Shown here piece by piece: positions 54,676 through 63,596 of a DNA stretch of 64,000 nucleotides (positions are counted from its first letter, which is position 1; the number at the start of each line of letters is the position of its first letter). The DNA comes from Gemmatimonadota bacterium (lineage in GTDB: Bacteria > Gemmatimonadota > Gemmatimonadetes > Gemmatimonadales > Gemmatimonadaceae). The notes below the pieces were generated by a model, which worked only from the letters and a program-made list of their open reading frames with translations, ran no database searches and had not been told where the DNA came from. A program made the translations under genes and the position numbers. The DNA lies in contig JADJNZ010000007.1 of NCBI GenBank assembly GCA_016714015.1, positions 248,001-312,000 of the forward strand. Reading direction: 5' to 3'.

Positions 54676-57600
54676 CTAGTCAGCCCGCATGACGGACATC
54701 GGAGCCGTGCGACTCGCCTGCCACGCCGGTGCCGCCGCCGCGGCCAGTCCCGCGAGTCCCATCGCGATCGTCGCGAACCCCCAGACCGCAGGGTCGCGGG
54801 GTTCCACTCCGTATAGTAGCGCCGCCATCAGCCGCGTCACGCCCCATGCGAGCGCGAGCCCGATCCCCAGGCTGAGCGCGACGATGGTGCCGGCGCGCTG
54901 GAGGATCTGTTGCCGGATGCGCCCCGGCGACGCGCCGAGCGCGGAGCGGATCGCGAACTCGCGACGCTGCTGCTCCACCGCGTAGCTCAGCATCCCGAAC
55001 AGCCCGGCGAGGGCGAGCACGAGGGCCACGGTGGCGAGTGTGCCGAAGAGCGCGAAGATGAACCGCGGCCAGCCGATCGCGTCGTACATGACCTGCCGCA
55101 TCGGCAGTACGCGTGAGACCGCCACGCCGGGGTACACGGCGCGCAACGAGCGCTCGACCTCCGCGGCGATGCTCGTGGGGTCGGCGCGATCGGTGCGGAT
55201 CAGCAACGAGTAGCCGACCGCCGCCGGATGTCGTTGGGCGAAGGTCCAGTACGCTTCCGGCATCGGCTCGTCCACGGGGCCGAAGTTGCGGATGTCGCTC
55301 ACCACACCCACGATCTCGATGGGCCGGTCGCCGAAGGTGAACCGCTGGCCTATCGGATCGCGATCCTTGAAGTCGCGCGCGACGAGCGCAGCGTTCACCA
55401 CCACGCGCTGGAGCGTGTCGGCGCTCCACTCGCGCTCGTCGAGGAGCCGCCCGGCGATGAGCCGTTGTCCGGTCGCAGCGAAGAACCCTGGCGTCGTGTT
55501 GCGCGTCTCGACCAGGGGGCGATCGTTGGGCGGCAGCTCGGGCTGGCCCTCGTAGCGCACCCACGCGTTCCAGCCCCACTCGTGGTACGGCAGCTGCGAG
55601 ATCGCGCCCACCGCGGTCACCCCCGGCACCGCTCGCACGGCCTCCAGTGCAGGGGTGAGGAACCCGACGGCCGCGCGACCTGGCTCGAAGTCGGTGGGGG
55701 CCACGCGCACCCGCATGGTGAGCACACCGGACGGGTCGAACCCAGCCTCCTGGTTCGCGACCCGGATGAATCCCTTCATCACGAGTCCCGCCGAGATGAG
55801 CAGCAGCATCGCGAGCGCGCCCTCGACCACCACGAGCGTGGCGAGCGTGCGATGCTGGTGGCGTCCGTCGCTGCCGCGGCCGCCGCGGAGGGCGTCGGCC
55901 GGCATCGCGCGCGCGGCGCGCCAGGCGGGCGCGAGCGTGCCCGCGGCGGCCGCGAACAGCGCCATGACGAGCGCGGTCAGCATGACGCGCCAGTCGATGG
56001 TCGCGTACTTCAGCTGCACGATGCGTGCGGAGCCGAGCACCGCCATCCCGCGGACCGCCAGATGCGCGATGCCCAGTCCGGCGACGCAACCGAGCATCGC
56101 GATGATCGCTCCTTCGACGAACACCGGGCGCATCACGTCCCAGCGCGTGGCGCCGAGGGCGGCCCGCACGGCGAGCTCGGGCTGTCGCTTGAGGCCGCGC
56201 GCGAGCAGCAGGCTCGACACGTTGATCACCGCGATCACGAGCACGGCGAGGGTCGCGACGATGAGCAGTCCGAGCGGCCGCACGAACGTCGCGCCGGCGT
56301 CGCTCACGAGGGATTGGACGTGGATGCCGTGGCCCTTGAGCGAGGGATTCTCGTCGAGCACCGGAGCGAAGCGCTGGGTGAGCGCCGCCTCCAGCTGCGC
56401 GGCGCTCTGTCCGGGCTTGAGCCGGCCGAACACGCGCAGGAAGTTGCTCGTGCGCTGGCGCCGCTCGTTCTCGTCGAAGCGCGCCGGGATGTAGAGGTCC
56501 CCCTCGTACGTCGTCCCGCCGTTGGTGATCCGGAAGCGGGGTGGCAGGACGCCGACGATCTCGTGCGCCTCACCGTCCAGCCGCAGCGTCGTGCCGACCA
56601 CGGTCGGGCTGGCGCCGAGATGGCTCTGCCAGTACTCGTGGCTCGCCACCACCACCGCCGGCTGCGACGGATCGTCGTCACTCGGGAGCAGCAGGCGGCC
56701 GTGCAGCGCCCTCGTGCGCAACACCGGGAAGAACGGGCCCGTCGCGCGGATCACGAAGGCCGGTTCGAAGCGGTCCCCGAGTGCGATGAGGCGCGACGTG
56801 GACGCGAACGCGGCGATTCCCTCGGCACTCGGCTCGCCAGCGAGGTCGAGATAGTTGGGCGCCGAGAACGGGAGCACGTCGCTCATCGGCAGGGATCGGA
56901 AGATCGAGACGAGGCGGTCCGCCTCCTCGACGTCGACGGGGCGCAGCATCACGCGGTCGACGACGCTGACGATGGCGGCGGTGCTGCCGATCCCGACGGC
57001 GAGGCAGAAGACGGAGCCGGCGAGGACCGTCGGGGTGCGGCGAAGCGCGCGCCAGGCCTGGCGTACCTCGCGCCAGAGCCCGGCGAGCGGGTGCGCCTTG
57101 CCATCGGTGCGATCGACTCCGTCCGAGCGCCGGGTTTCGGGTGCGGCCTGCAAGGAAGGGGACCGCAGCGCACGAAGCAGCTCGCTGGCCGACGCGGGAC
57201 GGCGCGCGGGGTCCTTCTCGAGGCACTTGAGGATGAGCGCATCGAGCGCCGGCGGGACGTCGGCGCGGCGGGTGCGGAGTGCGGCCGGCACCTCCGCGAC
57301 GTGCGCGCGCGCGAGCGCCGAGGGCGTGTTCCCCGCGAAGGGCGGCGACCCTGAGATCATCTCGTAGGCGACGACGCCGAGCGCGTAGAGGTCCACACGA
57401 TGGTCCGCCGTCGCATCACCGGCGAACTGCTCGGGCGACATGTACCTCGGCGTGCCGAGCGAGAATCCCTCGAGCGTGAGGTCGGTCGGAGTGCGGAGCG
57501 GGATCGCACCCGCACCCCCGGCACGCGAGACCGCCTTGGCGATGCCGAAGTCGGCGACGACGGCGGCCGAGCCGGTGAGGAGGATGTTCCCTGGCTTGAT

Positions 57601-58026
57601 GTCGCGGTGGATCACGCCTGCGGCGTGCGCGGCCTCGAGGGCCTGTGTGACGTCCTCGAGGATGGCGAGGGCCTCGCGCACCGAGAGCGGGCCACGCGCG
57701 AGGCGCGCGGCGAGCGACTCGCCGCGCACGAGCGGCATGACGAAGTAGGGTGTGTCCTCGACGGTGTCCGCGCTGAAGAGCGGGACGATGTTGGGATGCT
57801 GCAGCGTGGCGAGGAGCGCGATCTCGCGGGCGAAGCGGTCGCGGGCCTCGGGCGTCGCGAGGCGGCGGGCGACGCGCTTGATGACGACGCGCCGGTCGAG
57901 CTTCCGCTCGCGCCCGACGAGGAGGTCGGCCATCCCGCCGCCGCCGAGCGGCTCGAGATCGGCGAAGCGCTCGTCGAGCGCCTCGGCGAACGCGCGCAGG
58001 TCGGGGTCGGAGATGGGCGGCAGCAT
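54676..58026 (-). CDS. Ser/Thr protein kinase fused to ADOP-type ABC permease
   Basis: This 1116-residue chain joins two modules usually made separately. The N-terminal Hanks-type kinase (about 24-288) has the glycine loop LGGGGMADLLVG (27-38), ATP lysine Lys50, catalytic Asp142 in HRDIKPGN, DFG at 159-161 and SPE at 197-199, so it should be active. After a basic linker (290-330) an ADOP permease follows: TM1 (about 333-353), a large periplasmic domain, TMs in the 580-690 range, a second module, and final TMs with REFAIRSALGASPGRIR. There is no PASTA or other outer sensor on the kinase. It may phosphorylate itself or partners to gate the permease (inference). Its neighbour is an exported propeller. 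Confidence 0.93.
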   Translation of the reverse strand: MLPPISDPDLRAFAEALDERFADLEPLGGGGMADLLVGRERKLDRRVVIKRVARRLATPEARDRFAREIALLATLQHPNIVPLFSADTVEDTPYFVMPLVRGESLAARLARGPLSVREALAILEDVTQALEAAHAAGVIHRDIKPGNILLTGSAAVVADFGIAKAVSRAGGAGAIPLRTPTDLTLEGFSLGTPRYMSPEQFAGDATADHRVDLYALGVVAYEMISGSPPFAGNTPSALARAHVAEVPAALRTRRADVPPALDALILKCLEKDPARRPASASELLRALRSPSLQAAPETRRSDGVDRTDGKAHPLAGLWREVRQAWRALRRTPTVLAGSVFCLAVGIGSTAAIVSVVDRVMLRPVDVEEADRLVSIFRSLPMSDVLPFSAPNYLDLAGEPSAEGIAAFASTSRLIALGDRFEPAFVIRATGPFFPVLRTRALHGRLLLPSDDDPSQPAVVVASHEYWQSHLGASPTVVGTTLRLDGEAHEIVGVLPPRFRITNGGTTYEGDLYIPARFDENERRQRTSNFLRVFGRLKPGQSAAQLEAALTQRFAPVLDENPSLKGHGIHVQSLVSDAGATFVRPLGLLIVATLAVLVIAVINVSSLLLARGLKRQPELAVRAALGATRWDVMRPVFVEGAIIAMLGCVAGLGIAHLAVRGMAVLGSARIVQLKYATIDWRVMLTALVMALFAAAAGTLAPAWRAARAMPADALRGGRGSDGRHQHRTLATLVVVEGALAMLLLISAGLVMKGFIRVANQEAGFDPSGVLTMRVRVAPTDFEPGRAAVGFLTPALEAVRAVPGVTAVGAISQLPYHEWGWNAWVRYEGQPELPPNDRPLVETRNTTPGFFAATGQRLIAGRLLDEREWSADTLQRVVVNAALVARDFKDRDPIGQRFTFGDRPIEIVGVVSDIRNFGPVDEPMPEAYWTFAQRHPAAVGYSLLIRTDRADPTSIAAEVERSLRAVYPGVAVSRVLPMRQVMYDAIGWPRFIFALFGTLATVALVLALAGLFGMLSYAVEQQRREFAIRSALGASPGRIRQQILQRAGTIVALSLGIGLALAWGVTRLMAALLYGVEPRDPAVWGFATIAMGLAGLAAAAAPAWQASRTAPMSVMRAD

Positions 58027-58076
58027 GCGCGTAGGACAGGCACGCTATCCGCATGGTTCGCATCCGGGTGCGGTCT

Positions 58077-58168
58077 GGGGGACGAATCGCGCCGGCGGCG
58101 TGCCGAGCCGTTCGTTGCTCATGGCCGTCAGCGGCGGGCGAACTCCCCGCAGGATGATGGGACGAATG
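58077..58168 (-). promoter_or_regulatory. Two GATTCRTCCC-type motifs upstream of kinase-permease gene (sites 4 and 5)
   Basis: On the minus strand, GATTCGTCCCCC occupies 58088-58077 with its ten-base core 52 bases before the kinase-permease start. CATTCGTCCC, with one change, occupies 58168-58159. A GATAGCG hexamer-like stretch lies 29 bases after the first core, nearly the same spacing as at the S41-DUF2911 gene. Confidence 0.4.
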
Positions 58169-58260
58169 GAGTGACGAACCGATGTGACCGTGGAGATGCT
58201 CGCGGGGTTCTACGGGCACGAAGGTCGGTAGCGTGATCACTTCCACGAGAAGAGGCCCGG

Positions 58261-58791
58261 ATGCGAAGCCCACGTCGTCATGCTCACCGCTCGCGCACCA
58301 TCGCGAGCTTGCTCCTATTGCTCGCCGTGGCGGCGGCCTGCGATCCGTCGGTCGGACCCGACGAGCGGAACCCGTTGCGCGGGGTGCGACAGGTGTCCGC
58401 CGCGGACTCGACGGGGGCTGGCGTGCCGCAACCGTTGTCGCCGATCGGCTCCGGATCGGTCGTGGGGACCGTGATCGGGCCCTCGACCCCAGGCGCCGGG
58501 AACGACAGCTTGCTGAGCGCACCGCGCATCGCCGGCGTGGTGATCCGCATCCATCCGGTGCTGGGCGACGAGGACGCCGCGGCGCCGACGCTCGGGCCGG
58601 TCGTCGCGACCCTCACGACCGATGCGAATGGGCGGTTCGCGACGCCGGTGATCGGGAGCACGAGCCTTGGGCATGTGTTCACCTTCACGCCGCCGTCCGG
58701 GTCGTCCTCCGCGGCGGTGTGGACGCGCACGCAGTTCTGGTCCAACAGCGCGGCCACGCCGTGGTGGGTGATGCTTCCGCGCGTGCCGTGA
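58261..58791 (+). CDS. Hypothetical lipoprotein with carboxypeptidase-regulatory-like fold
   Basis: This 176-residue lipoprotein has a lipobox (LLAVAAAC) and a Pro/Gly/Ser-rich linker. A small beta domain follows, with VIRIHPVLGDED and TTDANGRFATPVIG, the latter resembling the turn of carboxypeptidase-regulatory-like domains. No function assigned. AGAGG nine bases before the ATG gives a usable ribosome site. Convergent with the SGNH hydrolase gene, 13 bases apart. Confidence 0.65.
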   Translation: MRSPRRHAHRSRTIASLLLLLAVAAACDPSVGPDERNPLRGVRQVSAADSTGAGVPQPLSPIGSGSVVGTVIGPSTPGAGNDSLLSAPRIAGVVIRIHPVLGDEDAAAPTLGPVVATLTTDANGRFATPVIGSTSLGHVFTFTPPSGSSSAAVWTRTQFWSNSAATPWWVMLPRVP

Positions 58792-58804
58792 GGTTGACGG
58801 CAGG

Positions 58805-59602
58805 TCACCGATAGACGGTGGGCGTCGCGGGATGGCGCGCGAGCGCCATCGCCGCGGCGCGCTGCAGCACCCGGACCGTGGTGGTGTCGCTGGAGGCGCC
58901 GGGGATCCGCGGCGGGAGCGATTCCGGCGCGGTGCCGATGAGACGCGAGAGGATCACGAGCGCCGCGACGTAGGTGCCGCGCCGGGTGGGGTGCAGGCCG
59001 TCGTTCGAATACACCCCGATGTCCGCATCGAGGCCGAGCGCGTCGGTGAAGGCGTCGCCGGCAGGCGCGAAGATCCCCTGCACGGCGACGGCGGCGTTGA
59101 AGTACGAGGTGACCGCCGCGTCGGCGTCGAAGCGGCGCGACGTGATGGGCCAGACCTGGTAGAGCACGGGCTCCGCACCGGCGGCGCGGATGAGCGGCGC
59201 GAACTGCGTGGTCCACGAGCGCAGATGCTGCTGGCTCTCGGGCAACGCCGACGTCCCCTGCTGGAGGACGACGAACTCCCAGTCGGAACGTTCGAGCGTG
59301 CGCAGCACCGTCCCGACGTAGTAGTGGTCCTCGAGGGCGAAGTCGGCTTCGGCGATGACAGCGGTCCGCAGCGCCGTGTCGCCAGACGTGCGCGCCAGCG
59401 ACTGGACCATCGCGGGCAGGTCGTTCGCGTAGGTGAGCGAGTTGCCGACGAAGAGGACACGGCGGTTCCCGGCAACGACGGGCACGTGCGTGGACGGCGC
59501 GACCGAGGGAAGGCAGGCGGCGAAGAGGGCGAGCGGGAACAGGGCGGCGGCCGCGAAGCGCAGGGCAAGGCGGGGACCGACGGTGAGGGGCGGGTGCGGC
59601 AT
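58805..59602 (-). CDS. SGNH/GDSL-type hydrolase lipoprotein
   Basis: This 265-residue lipoprotein has a lipobox (ALFAAC). SGNH block I is VLFVGNSLTYANDLP with the nucleophile serine, and block V is DGLHPTRRG with the catalytic Asp and His. Such enzymes hydrolyse esters or acetyl groups on glycans or lipids; the substrate is unknown. There is an LP-type TATA-like stretch (TTCTATAGGAAG) about 30 bases upstream. Confidence 0.83.
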   Translation of the reverse strand: MPHPPLTVGPRLALRFAAAALFPLALFAACLPSVAPSTHVPVVAGNRRVLFVGNSLTYANDLPAMVQSLARTSGDTALRTAVIAEADFALEDHYYVGTVLRTLERSDWEFVVLQQGTSALPESQQHLRSWTTQFAPLIRAAGAEPVLYQVWPITSRRFDADAAVTSYFNAAVAVQGIFAPAGDAFTDALGLDADIGVYSNDGLHPTRRGTYVAALVILSRLIGTAPESLPPRIPGASSDTTTVRVLQRAAAMALARHPATPTVYR

Positions 59603-59902
59603 CCGACGCTCGGGTGGAGAGGGGAGGTTGGCTTCCTATAGAAGAGAGCGGTACGCGAGCGCGCGTGTGGCCGTGGCGGGACCGGACGTGCCCTCGCTGG
59701 GACGAAGCGAGACGGAGCGGACGCGTCGCATCGAATCGTGAGAGCCCTGGAACGGAACGTTAGGGGGTCTTCCGCCATGCGCGGGCTCAAGTGATTGACT
59801 CCCAACAGGTTAGGGATCGCACGCCGCTGGCGGTGTTCTTGCTTTCACTCACGCTGTCACCGCACCATCCCCACGTTCCGTCACCTTTTGGAGTGAAACA
59901 CG
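59603..59902. other. 300-base intergenic region, divergent promoters expected
   Basis: No gene is visible. TTCTATAGGAAG on the minus strand near 59637 could be the -10 region for the SGNH hydrolase. TTGACT at about 59795 could be a -35 for the plus-strand lipoprotein, but no good -10 follows at standard spacing. GGGACGAAGC at about 59699 partly resembles the GATTCRTCCC motif in reverse. Confidence 0.4.
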
Positions 59903-60424
59903 ATGCACCGCCGTTCCTCGATCCTCGCCCTCCTCGCCATCGGCACTTTGCTCACCGCCTGCGCTGATGCCGGCTCGCCGTTGGAGCCGCAGCTGCGATC
60001 GTCCGTCGCGACGGCCGCGGCGAAGGGCGCCGACGGCCCGACCACCACCGCGGGCGCGTACGACGGCTTCTGGGTGGAGAGCCCGACTTCGAGGTTCCAG
60101 CTGCCGAACGGCACCTTCCAGGAGGTCTGGGTGGAGTTCACGCTCAGCACGAAGAACGGGAGCTACACCGGCACCGCGAACCGCTATGTGAGCTACTACG
60201 ACGCCGCGGGCAACCCGATCGCGCTGCGCACCAACCTCGGCACGCCGGGGCGGGTGAGCGCGACCGAGACGGCGGCCGGGATCAACGTCGGCATCACGCG
60301 CCTCGGCGAGTCGAAGTTGAGCATCGGCTACCAGTTCGGCGCGAGCGCGGACAAGACGGTGCTGACGAATCTTCGCTTGGCGGGGACGGCGACCGCGATC
60401 GGGTTCGTGAAGAGCGTGAACTGA
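59903..60424 (+). CDS. Hypothetical lipoprotein, beta-rich
   Basis: This 173-residue lipoprotein has a lipobox (GTLLTAC) and an Ala-rich linker. The remainder is beta-rich (GFWVESPTSRFQLPNGTFQE, GTANRYVSYYDAAGN, ETAAGINVGITRLGESK), resembling an immunoglobulin- or barrel-like fold. No family recognised. Ribosome site GGAG lies ten bases before ATG 59903. Followed by a hairpin, so it may be transcribed alone. Confidence 0.72.
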   Translation: MHRRSSILALLAIGTLLTACADAGSPLEPQLRSSVATAAAKGADGPTTTAGAYDGFWVESPTSRFQLPNGTFQEVWVEFTLSTKNGSYTGTANRYVSYYDAAGNPIALRTNLGTPGRVSATETAAGINVGITRLGESKLSIGYQFGASADKTVLTNLRLAGTATAIGFVKSVN

Positions 60425-60427
60425 CGG

Positions 60428-60451
60428 CACGCCGTCGACCCTTGCGGCGTG
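60428..60451 (+). terminator. Hairpin after lipoprotein gene
   Basis: CACGCCG pairs with CGGCGTG across a ten-base loop, four bases after the stop at 60424. Short GC-rich stem; probable weak terminator before the next gene. Confidence 0.5.
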
Positions 60452-60475
60452 GGCACTCGCTGAGGAGTATGCGGG

Positions 60476-61483
60476 ATGCTCACGCTGCTGGTCGCACTCG
60501 CCGTCGCGCTCCCGCCCTCGTGCGGCTCGGTCGATCGCGACCGGGATGCCGCGCCGCAGCACTACATCTTCTTCCGCCGTGACCACGAGCGCATCGCGGA
60601 GCTCGGCTTCCTTTCGAATCCATCCATCGCCGGCGCCCAGCTCACGTACACCTGGCGCGAGTTGGAGCCGGCACCCGGGCAGTACGAGTTCGCCGCGATC
60701 CATGAGCTGCTTTCGTTCCTGCGCGCCCGCGGCAAGCGGCTCTTCCTCCAGGTGCAGGACGTCTCGTTCGGGGAGCGGGTACTGGTCCCCGACTACCTGC
60801 TGACGGACTCGGCGTACCACGGCGGCATCGCGCGGAAGTACGAGGCGGACGCCGACGGCCGAGTGCGATTCGACGGCATCGTCGCGCGCCGGTGGGATCC
60901 CGCGGTGCGCGACCGCATGGCGCGCCTCCTCGCGGCGCTCGCGCGCGAGTTCGATGGCGCGATCGAGGGCGTGGTCCTCGCGGAGACGTCCCTGAGCTTC
61001 GACGACGTGCGGCAGGCGCCGGCGGACTTCACGCCCGAGGGATATGCGGCAAGTGTCCGCGCGCTCATGGGCGCCGCGCGCGCGGCGTTCCAGCGCTCGT
61101 GCGTGGTGATCTATGCCAACTTCATGCCCGGCGAGAGTCTCCCCTCCGAGGACCACGGACTCCTGCGCGGCGTGCACGCGCACGCGGCGTCGATCGGCAT
61201 GGCGGTCGGCGGGCCGGACGTCCTGCCGTATCGCCCATTCCAGCGGAGTCATAGTCTCGCGCTGATCGAGCAGCGACCGCCGGGCGTGGTCGCCGCGATG
61301 GCGGTGCAGGACGGCAACCTCGCCGACCGGGACCAGCGCACCGGGCAGCGCATCCTGGTGCCCGAGCTGTACGCGTTCGCCGTGACGCGGCTGCGGCTCG
61401 ACTATATCTTCTGGGGCACGGAGGAGCCCTACTACACCCAGGACGTGCTCCCCTTCTTGCGCGGGCTGCGGCAAGACCGTTGA
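60476..61483 (+). CDS. Glycoside-hydrolase-like TIM-barrel protein, exported
   Basis: This 335-residue protein has a short signal or lipobox-like N-terminus (ALPPSCG). The body resembles a (beta/alpha)8 glycosidase: LTYTWRELEPAPGQYEFAAI (like GH42/GH10 loops), FLQVQDVSF, GVVLAETSLSFD with a possible acid Glu, and YIFWGTEEPYY with a possible nucleophile Glu. Family and substrate unsure. GGAG nine bases upstream supports ATG 60476. It starts a plus-strand run of small genes to 63835. Confidence 0.65.
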   Translation: MLTLLVALAVALPPSCGSVDRDRDAAPQHYIFFRRDHERIAELGFLSNPSIAGAQLTYTWRELEPAPGQYEFAAIHELLSFLRARGKRLFLQVQDVSFGERVLVPDYLLTDSAYHGGIARKYEADADGRVRFDGIVARRWDPAVRDRMARLLAALAREFDGAIEGVVLAETSLSFDDVRQAPADFTPEGYAASVRALMGAARAAFQRSCVVIYANFMPGESLPSEDHGLLRGVHAHAASIGMAVGGPDVLPYRPFQRSHSLALIEQRPPGVVAAMAVQDGNLADRDQRTGQRILVPELYAFAVTRLRLDYIFWGTEEPYYTQDVLPFLRGLRQDR

Positions 61484-61515
61484 TCGCCATCCTCACGCAT
61501 CGCCTCGAGGTCAGC

Positions 61516-62064
61516 ATGCTCCGGCGGCTCCCGTTCCTCGCGCTCCTGATCGTGGCGGGCACGTCGCCGCTCGCCGCGCAGTCGACCCCCGAGGCGGCGT
61601 CGCAGCGGTACGCCAGCGCCATGAAGCGCAGCGACTGGGCCGCGGCCGCCCGCCTCATGCATCCGGACGCGCTGACCCAGCTGCGCGGCATCTTCGCGCC
61701 GATCGTGAGTGGACCGGCAGCGGCCGAGGTCGGACCGGCGCTCTTCGGCGTGCGATCGGCCGCCGAGTTCGCGAGCATGAGCGACACGGTGATGTTCGCG
61801 ACCCTGTTGGGCAATCTGATGGCGCAGTCCCCGACGATGGTGACGGCGCTCCAGTCGGCGACGATCACGTCGATCGGGCACGTGCAGGGCGGCGCCGACA
61901 CCGCGTTCGTCGTCAATCGGACCGAGATGTCGCTCGAGGGCGTCGGCCTGGCGCAGTTCGAGGTGCTGCCGTTCGCCAGATACCAGGGCGAGTGGCGCGC
62001 GCTGCTCAAGGCGGACTTCACCAACATGGGCGCGATGATGCGGAAGGCGATGGGGTCACCGTGA
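61516..62064 (+). CDS. Exported hypothetical protein (NTF2-like/DUF4878-like guess)
   Basis: This 182-residue protein has a signal peptide (about 1-22, SPLAAQ), then TPEAASQRYASAMKRSDWAA, a pattern seen in small NTF2-like exported proteins. The C-terminal part is beta-rich (FEVLPFARYQGEWRALLKAD). ATG 61516 was chosen for GAGG six bases upstream; a TTG at 61480 overlapping the previous stop is possible. Function unknown. Confidence 0.68.
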   Translation: MLRRLPFLALLIVAGTSPLAAQSTPEAASQRYASAMKRSDWAAAARLMHPDALTQLRGIFAPIVSGPAAAEVGPALFGVRSAAEFASMSDTVMFATLLGNLMAQSPTMVTALQSATITSIGHVQGGADTAFVVNRTEMSLEGVGLAQFEVLPFARYQGEWRALLKADFTNMGAMMRKAMGSP

Positions 62065-62083
62065 GCGCGTGATCTTCCGAGGC

Positions 62084-62347
62084 ATGAGCGTGGCGGCCGA
62101 CTGGCCGGAGCGCCTCCGTCTGGCACAGCAGGTGACCCAGTGCACCCCGAACGGCGAGGCGCGCGCGCGCGTGCGGTTCGGTGACGAACTGGAGGATTGG
62201 GGGGCCGACCGCGGGCCGTGTCACGATTGCGCGGCGGTCAAGGGAGAGTTCCATGTGCCCGGGTGCGACGTGGAGCGTTGCCCGGAGTGCGGCGGGCAGA
62301 TCCACGCGTGCGAGTGCGACTGGCCAGACCTGGACGAGGGAGTGTAG
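62084..62347 (+). CDS. Small zinc-ribbon-like protein
   Basis: This 87-residue protein contains a compact Cys/His set: GPCHDCAAVKGEFHVPGC, then ERCPECGGQIHACECDWP. The eight cysteines and two or three histidines could bind one or two zinc ions. Similar short proteins are widespread in bacteria with unknown role. ATG 62084 has a very close GAGG; GTG 62069 is an alternative. It lies between the hypothetical exported protein and the YcxB-like gene. Confidence 0.7.
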   Translation: MSVAADWPERLRLAQQVTQCTPNGEARARVRFGDELEDWGADRGPCHDCAAVKGEFHVPGCDVERCPECGGQIHACECDWPDLDEGV

Positions 62348-62361
62348 CGCATGGAGCACGC

Positions 62362-62883
62362 ATGCAGGTGACCGTCGAGTTCCCCTTCGACGCGGCGGAG
62401 CACCGCCGCGCCTCGTTCGCCGTGATGCGCACACTGCCGTCGCGCTGGATCGGTCCGGTGCTGGCGCTGATCCCGCTGGCGTTCGGACTCTGGCCCGTCC
62501 TCGCCGCACGGCGCGAGGTGTCGACGCTGAGCATGGTCGCGAGTGCGCTGCCGTGGATGCTCGTCGCCGTCACGTTCGCGTTCCTCACGCCCATCGCCGT
62601 GTGGGCGACGGCGCGACGCATCGCGCGCCACGACCCGAGTGCGCGCGGCGTCCAGATGCGCCACCTCGACGCGACCGGGTTCCGCTCGACGGGCAACGGC
62701 GTCGGGGTCGAGGTGCCGTGGCATGCGATCCAGCGCTGCGTCGAGACGGAGGGGTTCTTCCTCTTCTTCTACACGAAGCAGCTCGCGTACTACCTCGGGA
62801 AATCGCGCCTGAGCGCGGAGCAGTGCGACGTCGTCCGGTCGCTAATCGCGACGCATGCGGCGTCGGCGGGCGTCCGCCCGTGA
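62362..62883 (+). CDS. YcxB-like membrane protein
   Basis: This 173-residue protein has two TM helices (about 28-48 and 56-80) and a C-terminal YcxB-like domain: HLDATGFRSTGNGVGVEVPW, FFLFFYTKQLAYYLGKSRLS. The family is of unknown function. GGAG six bases upstream supports ATG 62362. Its stop shares TGATG with the next gene, so translation is coupled. Confidence 0.78.
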   Translation: MQVTVEFPFDAAEHRRASFAVMRTLPSRWIGPVLALIPLAFGLWPVLAARREVSTLSMVASALPWMLVAVTFAFLTPIAVWATARRIARHDPSARGVQMRHLDATGFRSTGNGVGVEVPWHAIQRCVETEGFFLFFYTKQLAYYLGKSRLSAEQCDVVRSLIATHAASAGVRP

Positions 62884-63596
62884 TGGCAAGGAAGGCCGAC
62901 TGGTCCTACGTCGCCATCGCCGTCCTCACCTTGCTCGTCGTCGTGCTGGGGTTCGGCCGGACCTACGCGCTTCCGATGGTGAACGGGACCTTCGGAGGAC
63001 CACGCGTCCTCCATCTGCACGGCGCCTTCGCCCTCGCGTGGGTCCTGCTCTTCGTCGCGCAGCCGCTGCTCGTGCGCACCGGCCGTCGCGACGTCCACCG
63101 GCGCCTCGGCCGACTCGGGGTGCCGATCGCGATCGGCGTCGTATTGACGATGCTGCCGGCGGGGGCCTATCAGGTCACGCGCGACCTCGCGGCCGGGGTC
63201 GGCCCGTCGAGCGTCTCGGCGATCGTGGGCGTCGTGACGTCGGGGGTCCTGTTCCTGACGCTCGTGTCCCTCGGCATCGGTGCGCGCGCGGACCGCGATG
63301 CGCATGCGCGCTGGTTGCTGCTCGCGACCCTCGTGGTCGCGTGGCCGGCGTGGTTCCGCCTGCGGCACTGGTTCCCCGGGGTGCCGCGCCCCGAGATCTG
63401 GTTCGCGCTGGTGCTGCCGTACCTGTGGGTCGGCGTCGCCATGCTCCGCGATCGCCTGTCGCGCGGCTCCGTGCATCCGGTACTGTCGATCGCCGGGTCG
63501 GCGGTGGTGCTCGAGCAGTCGCTCGAGGCCGTCGTGTACGACACGCCGCCGTGGCGAGCGATGGCGGATGTGCTGTATGGATGGCTGCACGCATGA
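62883..63596 (+). CDS. Polytopic membrane protein of unknown function
   Basis: This 237-residue protein has about seven hydrophobic helices, with HLHGAFALAWVLLFVAQPLL and an RRDVHRRLGRLGVPIAI loop reminiscent of DUF2306-like proteins (weak). No catalytic motif seen. It is coupled to both neighbours by TGATG and ATGA overlaps. Confidence 0.75.
   Translation: MARKADWSYVAIAVLTLLVVVLGFGRTYALPMVNGTFGGPRVLHLHGAFALAWVLLFVAQPLLVRTGRRDVHRRLGRLGVPIAIGVVLTMLPAGAYQVTRDLAAGVGPSSVSAIVGVVTSGVLFLTLVSLGIGARADRDAHARWLLLATLVVAWPAWFRLRHWFPGVPRPEIWFALVLPYLWVGVAMLRDRLSRGSVHPVLSIAGSAVVLEQSLEAVVYDTPPWRAMADVLYGWLHA

Noticed and set aside
58784..58802. Small inverted repeat TGCCGT/ACGGCA between convergent genes as a terminator
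   Set aside because: The stem has only six base pairs and overlaps coding sequence; too weak to list.
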